From JAAZLS01 sp964463285 (GTDB lineage: Bacteria; Bacillota; Dethiobacteria; DTU022), in contig CAYXBB010000005.1 of assembly GCA_964463285.1 (NCBI GenBank), positions 1 to 64,000 on the forward strand: 64,000 nt of DNA, written 5' to 3'. The notes beneath the pieces were generated by a model. It was not told the origin of the DNA. It was given only the letters and a program-made list of their open reading frames with translations, and did no database searches. Below, piece after piece: positions 49,420 to 57,305 of the stretch. Each line of letters begins with the position of its first letter. The stretch's first letter is position 1. The position numbers and the translations under genes were made by a program.

Positions 49420-49743
49420 ATGAGCTCAGTTAAAACCCGTCCCAAGGTAATCAGGATAAGAAAAGTGCGCCCCGGGTTGTCATTTCAAAAGCTGGCGGTG
49501 ACGGCGGGGCTTATGCTAGCGATATTTTTAACAATAATTATAATCTTTCAGGCAGGCCAATATTTCCGGTTAAAACAGGCGGTTATTGGTTGCCGGATCC
49601 AACTTGAACAACATGAAACTCGCAATGAACAGATTAAGGAAGAGATAGAGCGACTTTACGATGCAGAATATATCGAACTGTTAGCCAGGAAATATCTGGG
49701 ATTGGTAAAACCCGGAGAAATAGTTTTTCAATTAAATGATTGA
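49420..49743 (+). CDS. divIC: Septum formation initiator (DivIC/FtsB family)
   Basis: This 107-residue protein has a basic N-terminus, one membrane helix (about 28-46) and a coiled coil (QLEQHETRNEQIKEEIERLY). The family end ELLARKYLGLVKPGEIVFQL is present. It bridges division-site proteins FtsL and DivIB in the septum. Position in the yabP-yabQ-divIC-yabR block agrees. Confidence 0.92.
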   Translation: MSSVKTRPKVIRIRKVRPGLSFQKLAVTAGLMLAIFLTIIIIFQAGQYFRLKQAVIGCRIQLEQHETRNEQIKEEIERLYDAEYIELLARKYLGLVKPGEIVFQLND

Positions 49744-49816
49744 CAAGCCTTGTAGAGAGGCTATAATTGTGTTTAGAATTATAAAAGGATTAAAATAAGG
49801 AGGAGCATTTTTTGGT

Positions 49817-50203
49817 ATGCCCGTTAAAGTAGGCAACATAGTGGAGGGGGTGGTAACCGGGATCACTAACTTTGGTGCGTTTATATTGCTTCCCAATGGA
49901 GATACCGGGCTGGTGCATATTTCCGAGGTGGCCGACTCTTATGTGAAGGATATCAATGATTACCTGAAAAAAGACGATAAGGTAGATGTAAAAGTGCTCT
50001 CGGTGGATGGTAATGGAAAGATCGGTCTTTCGATTAGGCGAGCCTGTAAAAGCTCGCGGCGTTATCCGGGCCGGGAAGATCGCAGCAGCTTTGAAGATAA
50101 GCTGACCAAGTTTTTGAAAGAAAGCGATGAGCGGCTTCAGGACTTGAAACGGAACACTGAATCTAAAAGAGGCGGGCGGGGTACCTTTCGGGAAGCATTT
50201 TAA
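49817..50203 (+). CDS. yabR: S1 RNA-binding-domain protein (YabR)
   Basis: This 128-residue protein has one N-terminal S1 domain (VGNIVEGVVTGITNFGAFIL and VHISEVADSYVKDINDYLKK, then GKIGLSIRRA). A basic and charged C-terminal tail ends at residue 128. It matches YabR. S1 proteins bind single-stranded RNA; the target is unknown. Preceded by AAGGAGGAGC; terminator follows. Confidence 0.93.
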   Translation: MPVKVGNIVEGVVTGITNFGAFILLPNGDTGLVHISEVADSYVKDINDYLKKDDKVDVKVLSVDGNGKIGLSIRRACKSSRRYPGREDRSSFEDKLTKFLKESDERLQDLKRNTESKRGGRGTFREAF

Positions 50204-50232
50204 ATTAAAATATATTAACATTTTGTGCTTGC

Positions 50233-50258
50233 AAAACACTCTTAACCGGGTGTTTTTT
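50233..50258 (+). terminator. Rho-independent terminator after yabR
   Basis: AAAACAC pairs with GTGTTTT across a 10-base loop, and T residues continue. Confidence 0.8.
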
Positions 50259-50475
50259 GTTATGTTCCCTTTCCCCAATAAAATTTATTATCTTGCGGCT
50301 GTTTACGATCATCCCCCGTATTTGCTGTAAATGACTATTTTGCAGTTAATTTTAATTAGCTCGGAAATTTATTCGATCTGGTTTTACCCAAGCAGCCCCA
50401 AATCGAAACCCCCGTTCGTTTCTCGCAGATCATAAAATGGCAACCCTTACCGGTAAACGGTGAGGGATGCTAACA

Positions 50476-50543
50476 TTTGTCGCAATAAAAAATTACAGAG
50501 TTTACTTAATATGACATACATTTTGCAATAGGCCTTTTATAAT
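50476..50543 (+). promoter_or_regulatory. spoIIE promoter, Spo0A-type spacing, with 0A-like box
   Basis: TATAAT at 50538-50543 and ATGACA at 50511-50516 (one mismatch to TTGACA) are separated by 21 bp, not 17. A 0A-box-like TTTGTCGCA lies at 50476-50484 (one mismatch to TTTGTCGAA). Bacillus spoIIE and spoIIG promoters have the same abnormal spacing and need Spo0A~P. The rest of 50259-50475 shows no gene. Confidence 0.7.
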
Positions 50544-50571
50544 GGGGTTGTCTTAAGGAGGTGACCCGGTA

Positions 50572-52761
50572 ATGAGAGCAGAGGGGACAACCTTAGCCCC
50601 AAAGGCTGCCTTTCCATCTACGGAATGCGGAAGGGAACGCGTATTTGGCCTGAAAACACTTTCCCGGAGGGGACAGGCTCTATTTACAGCCGGCGCCATC
50701 CTGCTGGCGGTGGCAGGATTCACGCTGGGAAGAGCCTCGGTGTTAAGCGAAATAGCGCCGTTTGGAGCCGCTTTCTGGTTGGTGGCGTTGCGGGAAATGC
50801 CGCCACTGAGCATATTGGTAGCCGTTTCTGTTCTGGCAGGCCGGGCAAGTGTAGATGGAATCTGGCCGGCAGCTTACCTCCTGGTGGCAATGGCAGCAGT
50901 GTGGCTGTTGGAAGGACTCTGCTTACGCCTGTTCAAACGCCGCTGCCCCCTGTTAATTTCGGCGGCAATGTTAATGGTGATTAGCCGGGTAGGAAATTTT
51001 ATTGATTTAAAAGCACCTTATTCTATTGAGTCGGTATTTTTGGGTCTGGAGGTGTTAACAGGTTGTCTGGCAGCAGCAGTTCTGGTGCCAGGAATGCGAC
51101 TCCTTTATCACCTCCCCCGGAGCCGCGACCGGCCGGTGAGGGCATTACCGGAAGAGGCAACCGCCATTTTATTTCTCTGCGTACTAATCCTGACGGGGTT
51201 AAGGGGGTTTACTGTCGGCAGCCTGTCCGTAGAGGCTGTGGTTTCCCTGGTAAGCCTTATGATAATTGCTTATCTGTTAGGAGCAGTCGGAGGATCCGCT
51301 ATTGGGATAATAACCGGGACAACTCTAGGGTTGGGAAACCCTGACATCTATGTCATCTTAGGGTCCCTCTCCTTTAGCGGCTTCTGGGCGGGCTTGCTGA
51401 AATCTTATGGTCGATGGGGCTGTGCGCTCGGGTTTCTATTTTCCGTGCCTCTGTTGTATTTGCTTGCTCCGGGGGATCTGCCGGGGATTTACTGGAAAGA
51501 AAGCCTGCTCTCTCTGGTTATATTCTTGGTGATACCATCCCGTTATCTTCAGAAGCTGTCGCTTCAGCTCCAGAGGTTGGGCTTAAGCAAATATGGGGGG
51601 TCGGAAGAGGAATGCCGCCGGCCGGTGGCCCGGCGGATTAACCGGGTGATCAGTCTGTTCAGGGATCTTTCCTCGGGCTTAAACCAGCCGGAGGAGATAG
51701 AAAACCGTCAGGAGCAAGAGCCTTATTTCCTGCTGGAAGACTTGATGGACCGGGTTTGCCGATCTTGCCTGTTTAAAAGGAGGTGCTGGGAGAAAGATCT
51801 CTTCAGTCACCACCGGCTTATACTGGATCTTCTGGTCAGGGCAGAAACCGAGGGGGAGGTAACGGAGGCCCATCTGCCCCCTACCTTCCGGGAGAGATGC
51901 CATCAGCCGGAGGTCCTGGTAAAAGCCATCAATAACTTGCAGGAGGTGTGGCAACTAAACCGGCACTGGGAGCAAAAGGTTAAGGAAGGGAAAAAGCTGG
52001 TTTCTAGCCAGCTGGAGGGGCTGGCCCAGGTCATGGAAGAGCTGATCTGGGAAATAGAACAGGAACCGCTATTGCCCGAAGAGGGTGAGCAGGCTCCCTC
52101 CTTTAACTTAGAACTGGGCTTGGCTCAAAAAGCCGGGCGGAACCAACAAGTCTGTGGTGACTATTATAGCCTGGTTGAGCTGGATACCTTCAGGCAAGCG
52201 ATTATCCTGGGCGACGGCATGGGAAACGGTTCCCAGGCAGCAGAGGATAGCAGGTCTGCGGTGGAGATGTTAGAAAAGCTCCTGGAGGCAGGGCTTCCCA
52301 CCGAAACAGTCTTGCGCACCGCCAATTCTTTGCTGCAGTTGCGCTCCCGGGAGAGTTTCGTGGCTATGGAGATGGCCTTAATTGACCTCCGGAAGGGAGA
52401 GGCGGAACTCCTGAAAATAGGAGCGGCCCCCGGGTTTCTTATCAGGGGAAAAGAAATTCTTCAACTGGGGGCCTCATCTCTCCCGTTAGGAATACTATCC
52501 AGCATCGAGGCTGAACGGCACCTGATTCGACTTCCGCCTACGGATCTGTTGGTGATAACCACCGATGGGGTGGCCGATCCCGATGGAGAGAGCACCTGGT
52601 TATTACCCTTTCTCCGGAAATGGGAAAGCTGTCCCCCTCAGGTAATTGCAGACCGTATCCTGGAAGAGACTCTGCGCCGGTGCGGTGGTTTCCTGCGAGA
52701 TGACCTAACGGTGGTTACCTGCCGGCTGGTGCGGTTAACCGGTAATAGCGCCTTGGTCTAG
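50572..52761 (+). CDS. spoIIE: Stage II sporulation protein E, PP2C phosphatase
   Basis: SpoIIE dephosphorylates SpoIIAA to release sigma-F in the forespore and interacts with FtsZ. The N-terminal half (residues about 30-330) is a multi-helix membrane region. The centre holds a Cys cluster (VCRSCLFKRRCWEKD). The C-terminal PP2C domain (residues about 520-729) has GDYYSLVELDTFRQAIILGD, GMGNGSQAAEDSRSAVEMLE and VITTDGVAD with the metal-binding Asp. 729 residues. ATG after AAGGAGGTGAC. Promoter agrees with Spo0A control. Confidence 0.96.
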   Translation: MRAEGTTLAPKAAFPSTECGRERVFGLKTLSRRGQALFTAGAILLAVAGFTLGRASVLSEIAPFGAAFWLVALREMPPLSILVAVSVLAGRASVDGIWPAAYLLVAMAAVWLLEGLCLRLFKRRCPLLISAAMLMVISRVGNFIDLKAPYSIESVFLGLEVLTGCLAAAVLVPGMRLLYHLPRSRDRPVRALPEEATAILFLCVLILTGLRGFTVGSLSVEAVVSLVSLMIIAYLLGAVGGSAIGIITGTTLGLGNPDIYVILGSLSFSGFWAGLLKSYGRWGCALGFLFSVPLLYLLAPGDLPGIYWKESLLSLVIFLVIPSRYLQKLSLQLQRLGLSKYGGSEEECRRPVARRINRVISLFRDLSSGLNQPEEIENRQEQEPYFLLEDLMDRVCRSCLFKRRCWEKDLFSHHRLILDLLVRAETEGEVTEAHLPPTFRERCHQPEVLVKAINNLQEVWQLNRHWEQKVKEGKKLVSSQLEGLAQVMEELIWEIEQEPLLPEEGEQAPSFNLELGLAQKAGRNQQVCGDYYSLVELDTFRQAIILGDGMGNGSQAAEDSRSAVEMLEKLLEAGLPTETVLRTANSLLQLRSRESFVAMEMALIDLRKGEAELLKIGAAPGFLIRGKEILQLGASSLPLGILSSIEAERHLIRLPPTDLLVITTDGVADPDGESTWLLPFLRKWESCPPQVIADRILEETLRRCGGFLRDDLTVVTCRLVRLTGNSALV

Positions 52762-52802
52762 AGAACACCCGTAAGGGGCAATTAGCAGCTGCTAGAGTTC
52801 CG

Positions 52803-52834
52803 GCAACCTGAAATTATACAGGTTGCTTTTTTTT
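52803..52834 (+). terminator. Rho-independent terminator of spoIIE
   Basis: GCAACCTG pairs with CAGGTTGC (8-base loop), then eight T. Confidence 0.9.
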
Positions 52835-52848
52835 ATCTGTGCAAGGTA

Positions 52849-52924
52849 GGGGACAGACCTGCAAACTTAGGTCTGTCATTAGAACAAGGTATGGGGACAG
52901 ACCTGCAAACTTAGGTCTGTCCCC
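52849..52924. repeat. Tandem REP-like palindromes
   Basis: Two copies of a palindrome with arms GGGGACAGACCT and AGGTCTGTCCCC around GCAAACTT lie at 52849-52877 (right arm truncated after GTC) and 52893-52924. They are 44 bp apart. I know near-identical palindromes as dispersed intergenic repeats in clostridial genomes with IS200-like (RAYT) transposases; the relation here is inferred. Confidence 0.7.
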
Positions 52925-52965
52925 GGGGATAATATGGTAAAATAATTAATGAGGGGGGGATTTGA

Positions 52966-54375
52966 TTGCTGGCCGAAAATGTGGAAGCATATATTAATCA
53001 GCATCACTTGCTTGCTACCGGGGACCGGGTGCTGGTGGCAGTGTCCGGCGGACCGGATTCATTGGCATTACTTCATTTATTGCGCAACCTGGCCTCCCGG
53101 TTCAAGATTGAACTGGCGGTAGCCATCCTGGATCACCGTTTTCGGCCGGAGGCCCTCCGGGAAGCGCTGGCAGTGGGAAGGCTGGCCAGGCGCTGGGGAC
53201 TTACTTTTTTTGGGACTTCCCTGGATGTTCCCTATCTGCGTCAAAAATGGAGGGTTTCTTCTCAGGAAGCTGCCCGAAAAGCCCGCTATCAGTTTCTGTT
53301 GTCTTCTGCCGGCAAGTGGGGAGCCGGTAAAATTGCTCTAGGGCACCAGCTTGACGATCAGGTAGAAACAGTATTGCTTAATTTTTTACGGGGGACCGGT
53401 GTAGATGGATTGAGCGGCATGGCCCCTAAGCGCCGCTTGGGGAAGTGTATGCTAATTCGCCCCTTGCTGGGAGTTACCCGTAAACAGATCGATGAATATT
53501 GTCGGGATCACCGGCTGCAACCATTTAAGGATCCCAGCAATTTAACCGCGGTCTATACCCGCAATAAAATCAGATTGGAACTAATTCCTTATTTGCAGGA
53601 AAATTATAACCCCCGGCTGCGAGAAGCCCTGATCCGGTTATCCCAGCTGGCAGCCGCTGATCGGGAATTTTTGTGGCAGGCTGCAACCCGGGAGCTTCGC
53701 AAGGCTTCCTGCCAGCGAGGGGACGCACTGATTCTTGATGCCCGCCATCTGCATAAGCTGCCGGCAGCACTTAAGGGTAGGGTGAGCAGGCTGGCGTTAT
53801 TTAAAATAACCCCACCGGGAGAGGTGGGTTTGAAACAAGTTCAACAGCTAATTGATCTCTGTCACAGTGGTGTGACGACGGCCGAGCTACATACCCCCGG
53901 TGGGGGCCGGGTCTATCGTTCCGGCAACCAGTTGATATTTACTTCTGCTCCGGCAACCGAACCGGCAGTGGTGGCTACCCGGGTAAATATTCCCGGGGAA
54001 ACCGCTTTGCCCTGGGCTAACGGGAAAATAGTTTCCCGGCTAACGACTGTGGATAAACTTAGTTGGCCCCCTTCCTGCCGGGAGGCCTACCTGGATCTAA
54101 GGCGGATCCCGGAAACGCTTTGGGTACAAACCCGTTGGCCGGGGGCGCGGTTTCATCCCCAAGGGGCGATAGGCAGCAAGAAATTAAAAGATTTTTTTAT
54201 CGATCAGAAAATCCCCCGGCACTTAAGAAATTGCTGGCCCCTGGTAGTGGCCGGGGAGAAAATATTATGGGTGGTTGGCAAGAGGATTGGGCACCCTTAT
54301 CGGATTACGGCAGATACTACCGAAGTGGTGGTTTTAAAGTTTATACCTTTATCTGAGGGACGGCGATCCCTGTAA
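52966..54375 (+). CDS. tilS: tRNA(Ile)-lysidine synthase
   Basis: TilS modifies C34 of tRNA-Ile(CAU) to lysidine, essential for reading AUA. PP-loop VLVAVSGGPDSLALLHLL near residue 22, KIALGHQLDDQVETVLLNFL near 125, and VYTRNKIRLELIPYLQENY near 190 are diagnostic. The C-terminal substrate-binding domains continue to residue 469. TTG start behind a GGGGGGGATT run, with no ATG in range. Followed by hpt and ftsH as in most Firmicutes. Confidence 0.96.
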   Translation: MLAENVEAYINQHHLLATGDRVLVAVSGGPDSLALLHLLRNLASRFKIELAVAILDHRFRPEALREALAVGRLARRWGLTFFGTSLDVPYLRQKWRVSSQEAARKARYQFLLSSAGKWGAGKIALGHQLDDQVETVLLNFLRGTGVDGLSGMAPKRRLGKCMLIRPLLGVTRKQIDEYCRDHRLQPFKDPSNLTAVYTRNKIRLELIPYLQENYNPRLREALIRLSQLAAADREFLWQAATRELRKASCQRGDALILDARHLHKLPAALKGRVSRLALFKITPPGEVGLKQVQQLIDLCHSGVTTAELHTPGGGRVYRSGNQLIFTSAPATEPAVVATRVNIPGETALPWANGKIVSRLTTVDKLSWPPSCREAYLDLRRIPETLWVQTRWPGARFHPQGAIGSKKLKDFFIDQKIPRHLRNCWPLVVAGEKILWVVGKRIGHPYRITADTTEVVVLKFIPLSEGRRSL

Positions 54376-54461
54376 AGAGTGCAGCTGGTTAAGCCATGGC
54401 CGGATCATTTGCGTTGTAAGCAAAAATTACCAGGAAAAGTTAAATAACGGGAGGGGAAAAG

Positions 54462-54998
54462 GTGAAAGGCATGTTAGAAATACTTTTATCCCGAGATCAA
54501 ATTGCCGCCCGGGTAGGCGATCTGGCGGGACAGATCTGTAAAGATTATCAAAAAAGCAGGCCGGTACTGGTTTGCATTTTAAAAGGGGCGATAATTTTTT
54601 TAAGTGATCTTATGCGCAAGCTGACCCTACCGGTGGAGATAGATTTTATGGCGGTGTCCAGTTACGGGCAATTCACCTCCTCTTCGGGGGTAGTCCGCAT
54701 TTTAAAAGACTTGGATCAAAATATCGGAAACAGGGATGTATTGGTAGTAGAAGATATTATTGATACCGGTTTGACTCTCAATTATTTGTGTGAAAATATT
54801 TTACAGCGCAGACCTCGGTCGCTAAAGGTAGTAACTTTACTTGATAAACCGGAGCGTCGAAAGGTTGATTTTAAGCCGGATTACCTGGGATTTTCCATCC
54901 CCGATTACTTTGTAGTGGGTTATGGGTTAGATTTTAATGAACGTTATCGCCACCTTCCTGATATCTGTATTTTGAAGCGCTCATCATTGCCGGATTAA
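54462..54998 (+). CDS. hpt: Hypoxanthine phosphoribosyltransferase
   Basis: Hpt salvages hypoxanthine and guanine using PRPP. The PRPP motif is VLVVEDIIDTGLTLNYL; it also has PVLVCILKGAIIFLSDLMRK, MAVSSYG, and YVVGYGLDFNERYRHLP. 178 residues. GTG 54462 follows GGGAGGGGAAAA. In Bacillus, hprT sits between tilS and ftsH. Confidence 0.96.
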   Translation: MKGMLEILLSRDQIAARVGDLAGQICKDYQKSRPVLVCILKGAIIFLSDLMRKLTLPVEIDFMAVSSYGQFTSSSGVVRILKDLDQNIGNRDVLVVEDIIDTGLTLNYLCENILQRRPRSLKVVTLLDKPERRKVDFKPDYLGFSIPDYFVVGYGLDFNERYRHLPDICILKRSSLPD

Positions 54999-55117
54999 TT
55001 TTTAGACCGGTGATTTGCCGAACTATTTTGGTGTTTTAAAAGGGCTGCTTTGTTGTATATAAGGAAGGTGTATGTTAAAATGGGAACATCGCCAGCCTAC
55101 TGGAGAGGAGGCCTATT

Positions 55118-57088
55118 TTGAATAATTTTTTGAGGCAGATCACATTTTATTTGGCCATTGTACTGGTTGCTATTATCCTCCTCACTACGCTATTTAACAA
55201 CAGCGAGAAGCTTCCGGAGGAAATTGAATACAACGCTTTCATTCAGCAGATTAACCGGGATCAGGTGGAAGAGGTTACCATGTTTGGCGGAGAGGAAATT
55301 GTGGCGGTTTTAAAAGACGGTCAGACTGTTAAAACTGTGCGTCCTCCCGATCACGACCTTACCCCCCTGCTGTTAGAGAAAAATATACCCCTTAAGACTC
55401 CGCCCAAACAGGGACCCAAATGGTGGCAGAGTGCCTTTACCTACCTGATACCATTTTTAATGCTTTTTGGGATATTCTTCTTTTTCATGCAGCAAAGCCA
55501 AGGTGGTGGGAACCGGGTGCTTAATTTCGGAAAAAGCCGGGCCCGCCTCCATCACGAAGGTAGCCGGCGCAAGGTAACTTTTGAAGATGTAGCCGGAGCA
55601 GACGAAGAGAAGGCCGAGCTGGAAGAGGTAGTAGATTTTTTGAAGGAACCAAAAAAGTTTATCGAACTAGGAGCCCGCATTCCAAAAGGGATCCTGCTGG
55701 TAGGCCCTCCCGGGACCGGAAAAACCTTGCTGGCCCGGGCGGTGGCCGGGGAGGCAGGGGTGCCGTTTTTCAGTATCAGCGGCTCCGATTTTGTGGAAAT
55801 GTTTGTAGGGGTAGGGGCCTCCCGGGTGCGGGATTTGTTTGAAAACGCTAAAAAAAATTCTCCCTGCATTGTATTCATAGATGAGATCGATGCTGTGGGC
55901 CGCCAGCGAGGAGCGGGATTGGGAGGGGGACACGATGAGCGGGAACAAACCCTTAACCAGTTGCTGGTGGAGATGGATGGGTTCGATGTAAATGAAGGCA
56001 TCATTATTTTGGCGGCCACTAACCGACCGGATATCCTGGATCCGGCACTGCTCCGTCCGGGGCGGTTCGACCGGCAGGTTACGGTTAATTTTCCAGATGT
56101 AAAGGGGCGGGAAGAGATACTAAAGGTGCATTCCCGAAATAAGCCTATAAATCAAGAGGTTGACTTAAAAGTGGTAGCCCGCCGGACCCCCGGTTTTACC
56201 GGGGCGGATCTGGAGAATGTAATGAATGAAGCAGCCTTGCTTACAGCCCGCCGCAACGGCAAAAAAGTAGGCATGCAGGATCTGGAGGAAGCCATTGACC
56301 GGGTTATTGCCGGTACAGAGAAAAGAAGCCGGGTAATCAGTGAATTTGAAAAGAAAATCGTCGCCTACCATGAGGCAGGTCATGCTCTGGTGGGCTATCT
56401 GCTTCCCAATACCGATCTGGTGCATAAGGTGTCTATTATCCCCCGGGGGAGGGCGGGGGGCTACACCCTGATGCTCCCTGAAGAGGATCGTTATTATATG
56501 ACCAAATCGGAGTTGCTGGACAGAGTGAGTACTTTGCTGGCAGGGAGGGTTGCGGAACAACTGGTGCTTAATGAGGTAAGCACCGGCGCCCAAAACGATC
56601 TGGAAAGAGCCACCTCCATAGTTCGGCAAATGATCATGGAATACGGGATGAGCGATGCATTGGGCCCGATTACCTTCGGCAAAAAACACGATCAGGTGTT
56701 TTTAGGACGGGATTTGGCCCGGGATCGAGATTTTAGCGAAGAGGTAGCCAAGGCCATTGATAAAGAGATCCGAGATACGGTGGATCGCTGTTATCAACGG
56801 GCTTACGAAGTATTAAGTAACCACCGTGAGAAGCTGGAACTAATCGCCCAGGCCCTTTTGGAGCAGGAAACCCTAAATGCCGAGGAAATCTCAGCCCTGA
56901 TGGAAGGGAAAAGCCTGGGTAAACCAACGGAAAATAAATTTCCCCCCGCTCAGGAACAACCGGATGCTGAAGAGACGGCATCGAAAAAACCCCGGGTTAG
57001 GGGTCAGAAGACTTTGCCAAACACGAGCGTCGATGTGGGGGTTTCTTTTTGCTCCGGAGAGGACAGCACCTCTCCGGAGGAAAGCTAA
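55118..57088 (+). CDS. ftsH: ATP-dependent zinc metalloprotease FtsH
   Basis: This membrane AAA+ protease has helices at about 8-26 and 105-125. Walker A is GPPGTGKTLLARAV, Walker B IVFIDEIDAVGRQRG, and SRH RPDILDPALLRPGRFDRQV. The zinc site is HEAGH in AYHEAGHALVGYLL near residue 423, with ELVL-N-EVSTGAQNDLERAT after. The C-terminal tail (from about 600) is low-complexity. It begins with TTG after GAGGAGGCC. 656 residues. Its last 20 codons overlap several hairpins. Confidence 0.96.
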   Translation: MNNFLRQITFYLAIVLVAIILLTTLFNNSEKLPEEIEYNAFIQQINRDQVEEVTMFGGEEIVAVLKDGQTVKTVRPPDHDLTPLLLEKNIPLKTPPKQGPKWWQSAFTYLIPFLMLFGIFFFFMQQSQGGGNRVLNFGKSRARLHHEGSRRKVTFEDVAGADEEKAELEEVVDFLKEPKKFIELGARIPKGILLVGPPGTGKTLLARAVAGEAGVPFFSISGSDFVEMFVGVGASRVRDLFENAKKNSPCIVFIDEIDAVGRQRGAGLGGGHDEREQTLNQLLVEMDGFDVNEGIIILAATNRPDILDPALLRPGRFDRQVTVNFPDVKGREEILKVHSRNKPINQEVDLKVVARRTPGFTGADLENVMNEAALLTARRNGKKVGMQDLEEAIDRVIAGTEKRSRVISEFEKKIVAYHEAGHALVGYLLPNTDLVHKVSIIPRGRAGGYTLMLPEEDRYYMTKSELLDRVSTLLAGRVAEQLVLNEVSTGAQNDLERATSIVRQMIMEYGMSDALGPITFGKKHDQVFLGRDLARDRDFSEEVAKAIDKEIRDTVDRCYQRAYEVLSNHREKLELIAQALLEQETLNAEEISALMEGKSLGKPTENKFPPAQEQPDAEETASKKPRVRGQKTLPNTSVDVGVSFCSGEDSTSPEES

Positions 57089-57116
57089 AGGGAGCAAAAG
57101 GCTCCCCCTTTTTTTA
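57087..57116 (+). terminator. Rho-independent terminator of ftsH
   Basis: GGGAGC pairs with GCTCCC around AAAAG, followed by CCTTTTTTT. It starts at the last base pair of the ftsH stop codon. Confidence 0.85.
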
Positions 57117-57305
57117 GGTGTTTCCATCGGAGAACCACTGACAGACAAGCAACAGTATTGAAAAATGAGAAGCAAGGACAAAAATTACGTGAATATCGTA
57201 ACATGCGCGGCAGGTTTTAGGGAGACCTGTGTAGAATAAATTAACCGCCCCTAGGGGTAGGAGGTTAATTTTATTTCAATTTTATAATTTAAGGAGGTTC
57301 TTGTC

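Noticed and set aside
57189..57300. Folate (THF) riboswitch before fhs
   Set aside because: The leader has an imperfect inverted repeat but none of the conserved THF riboswitch sequence that I know.
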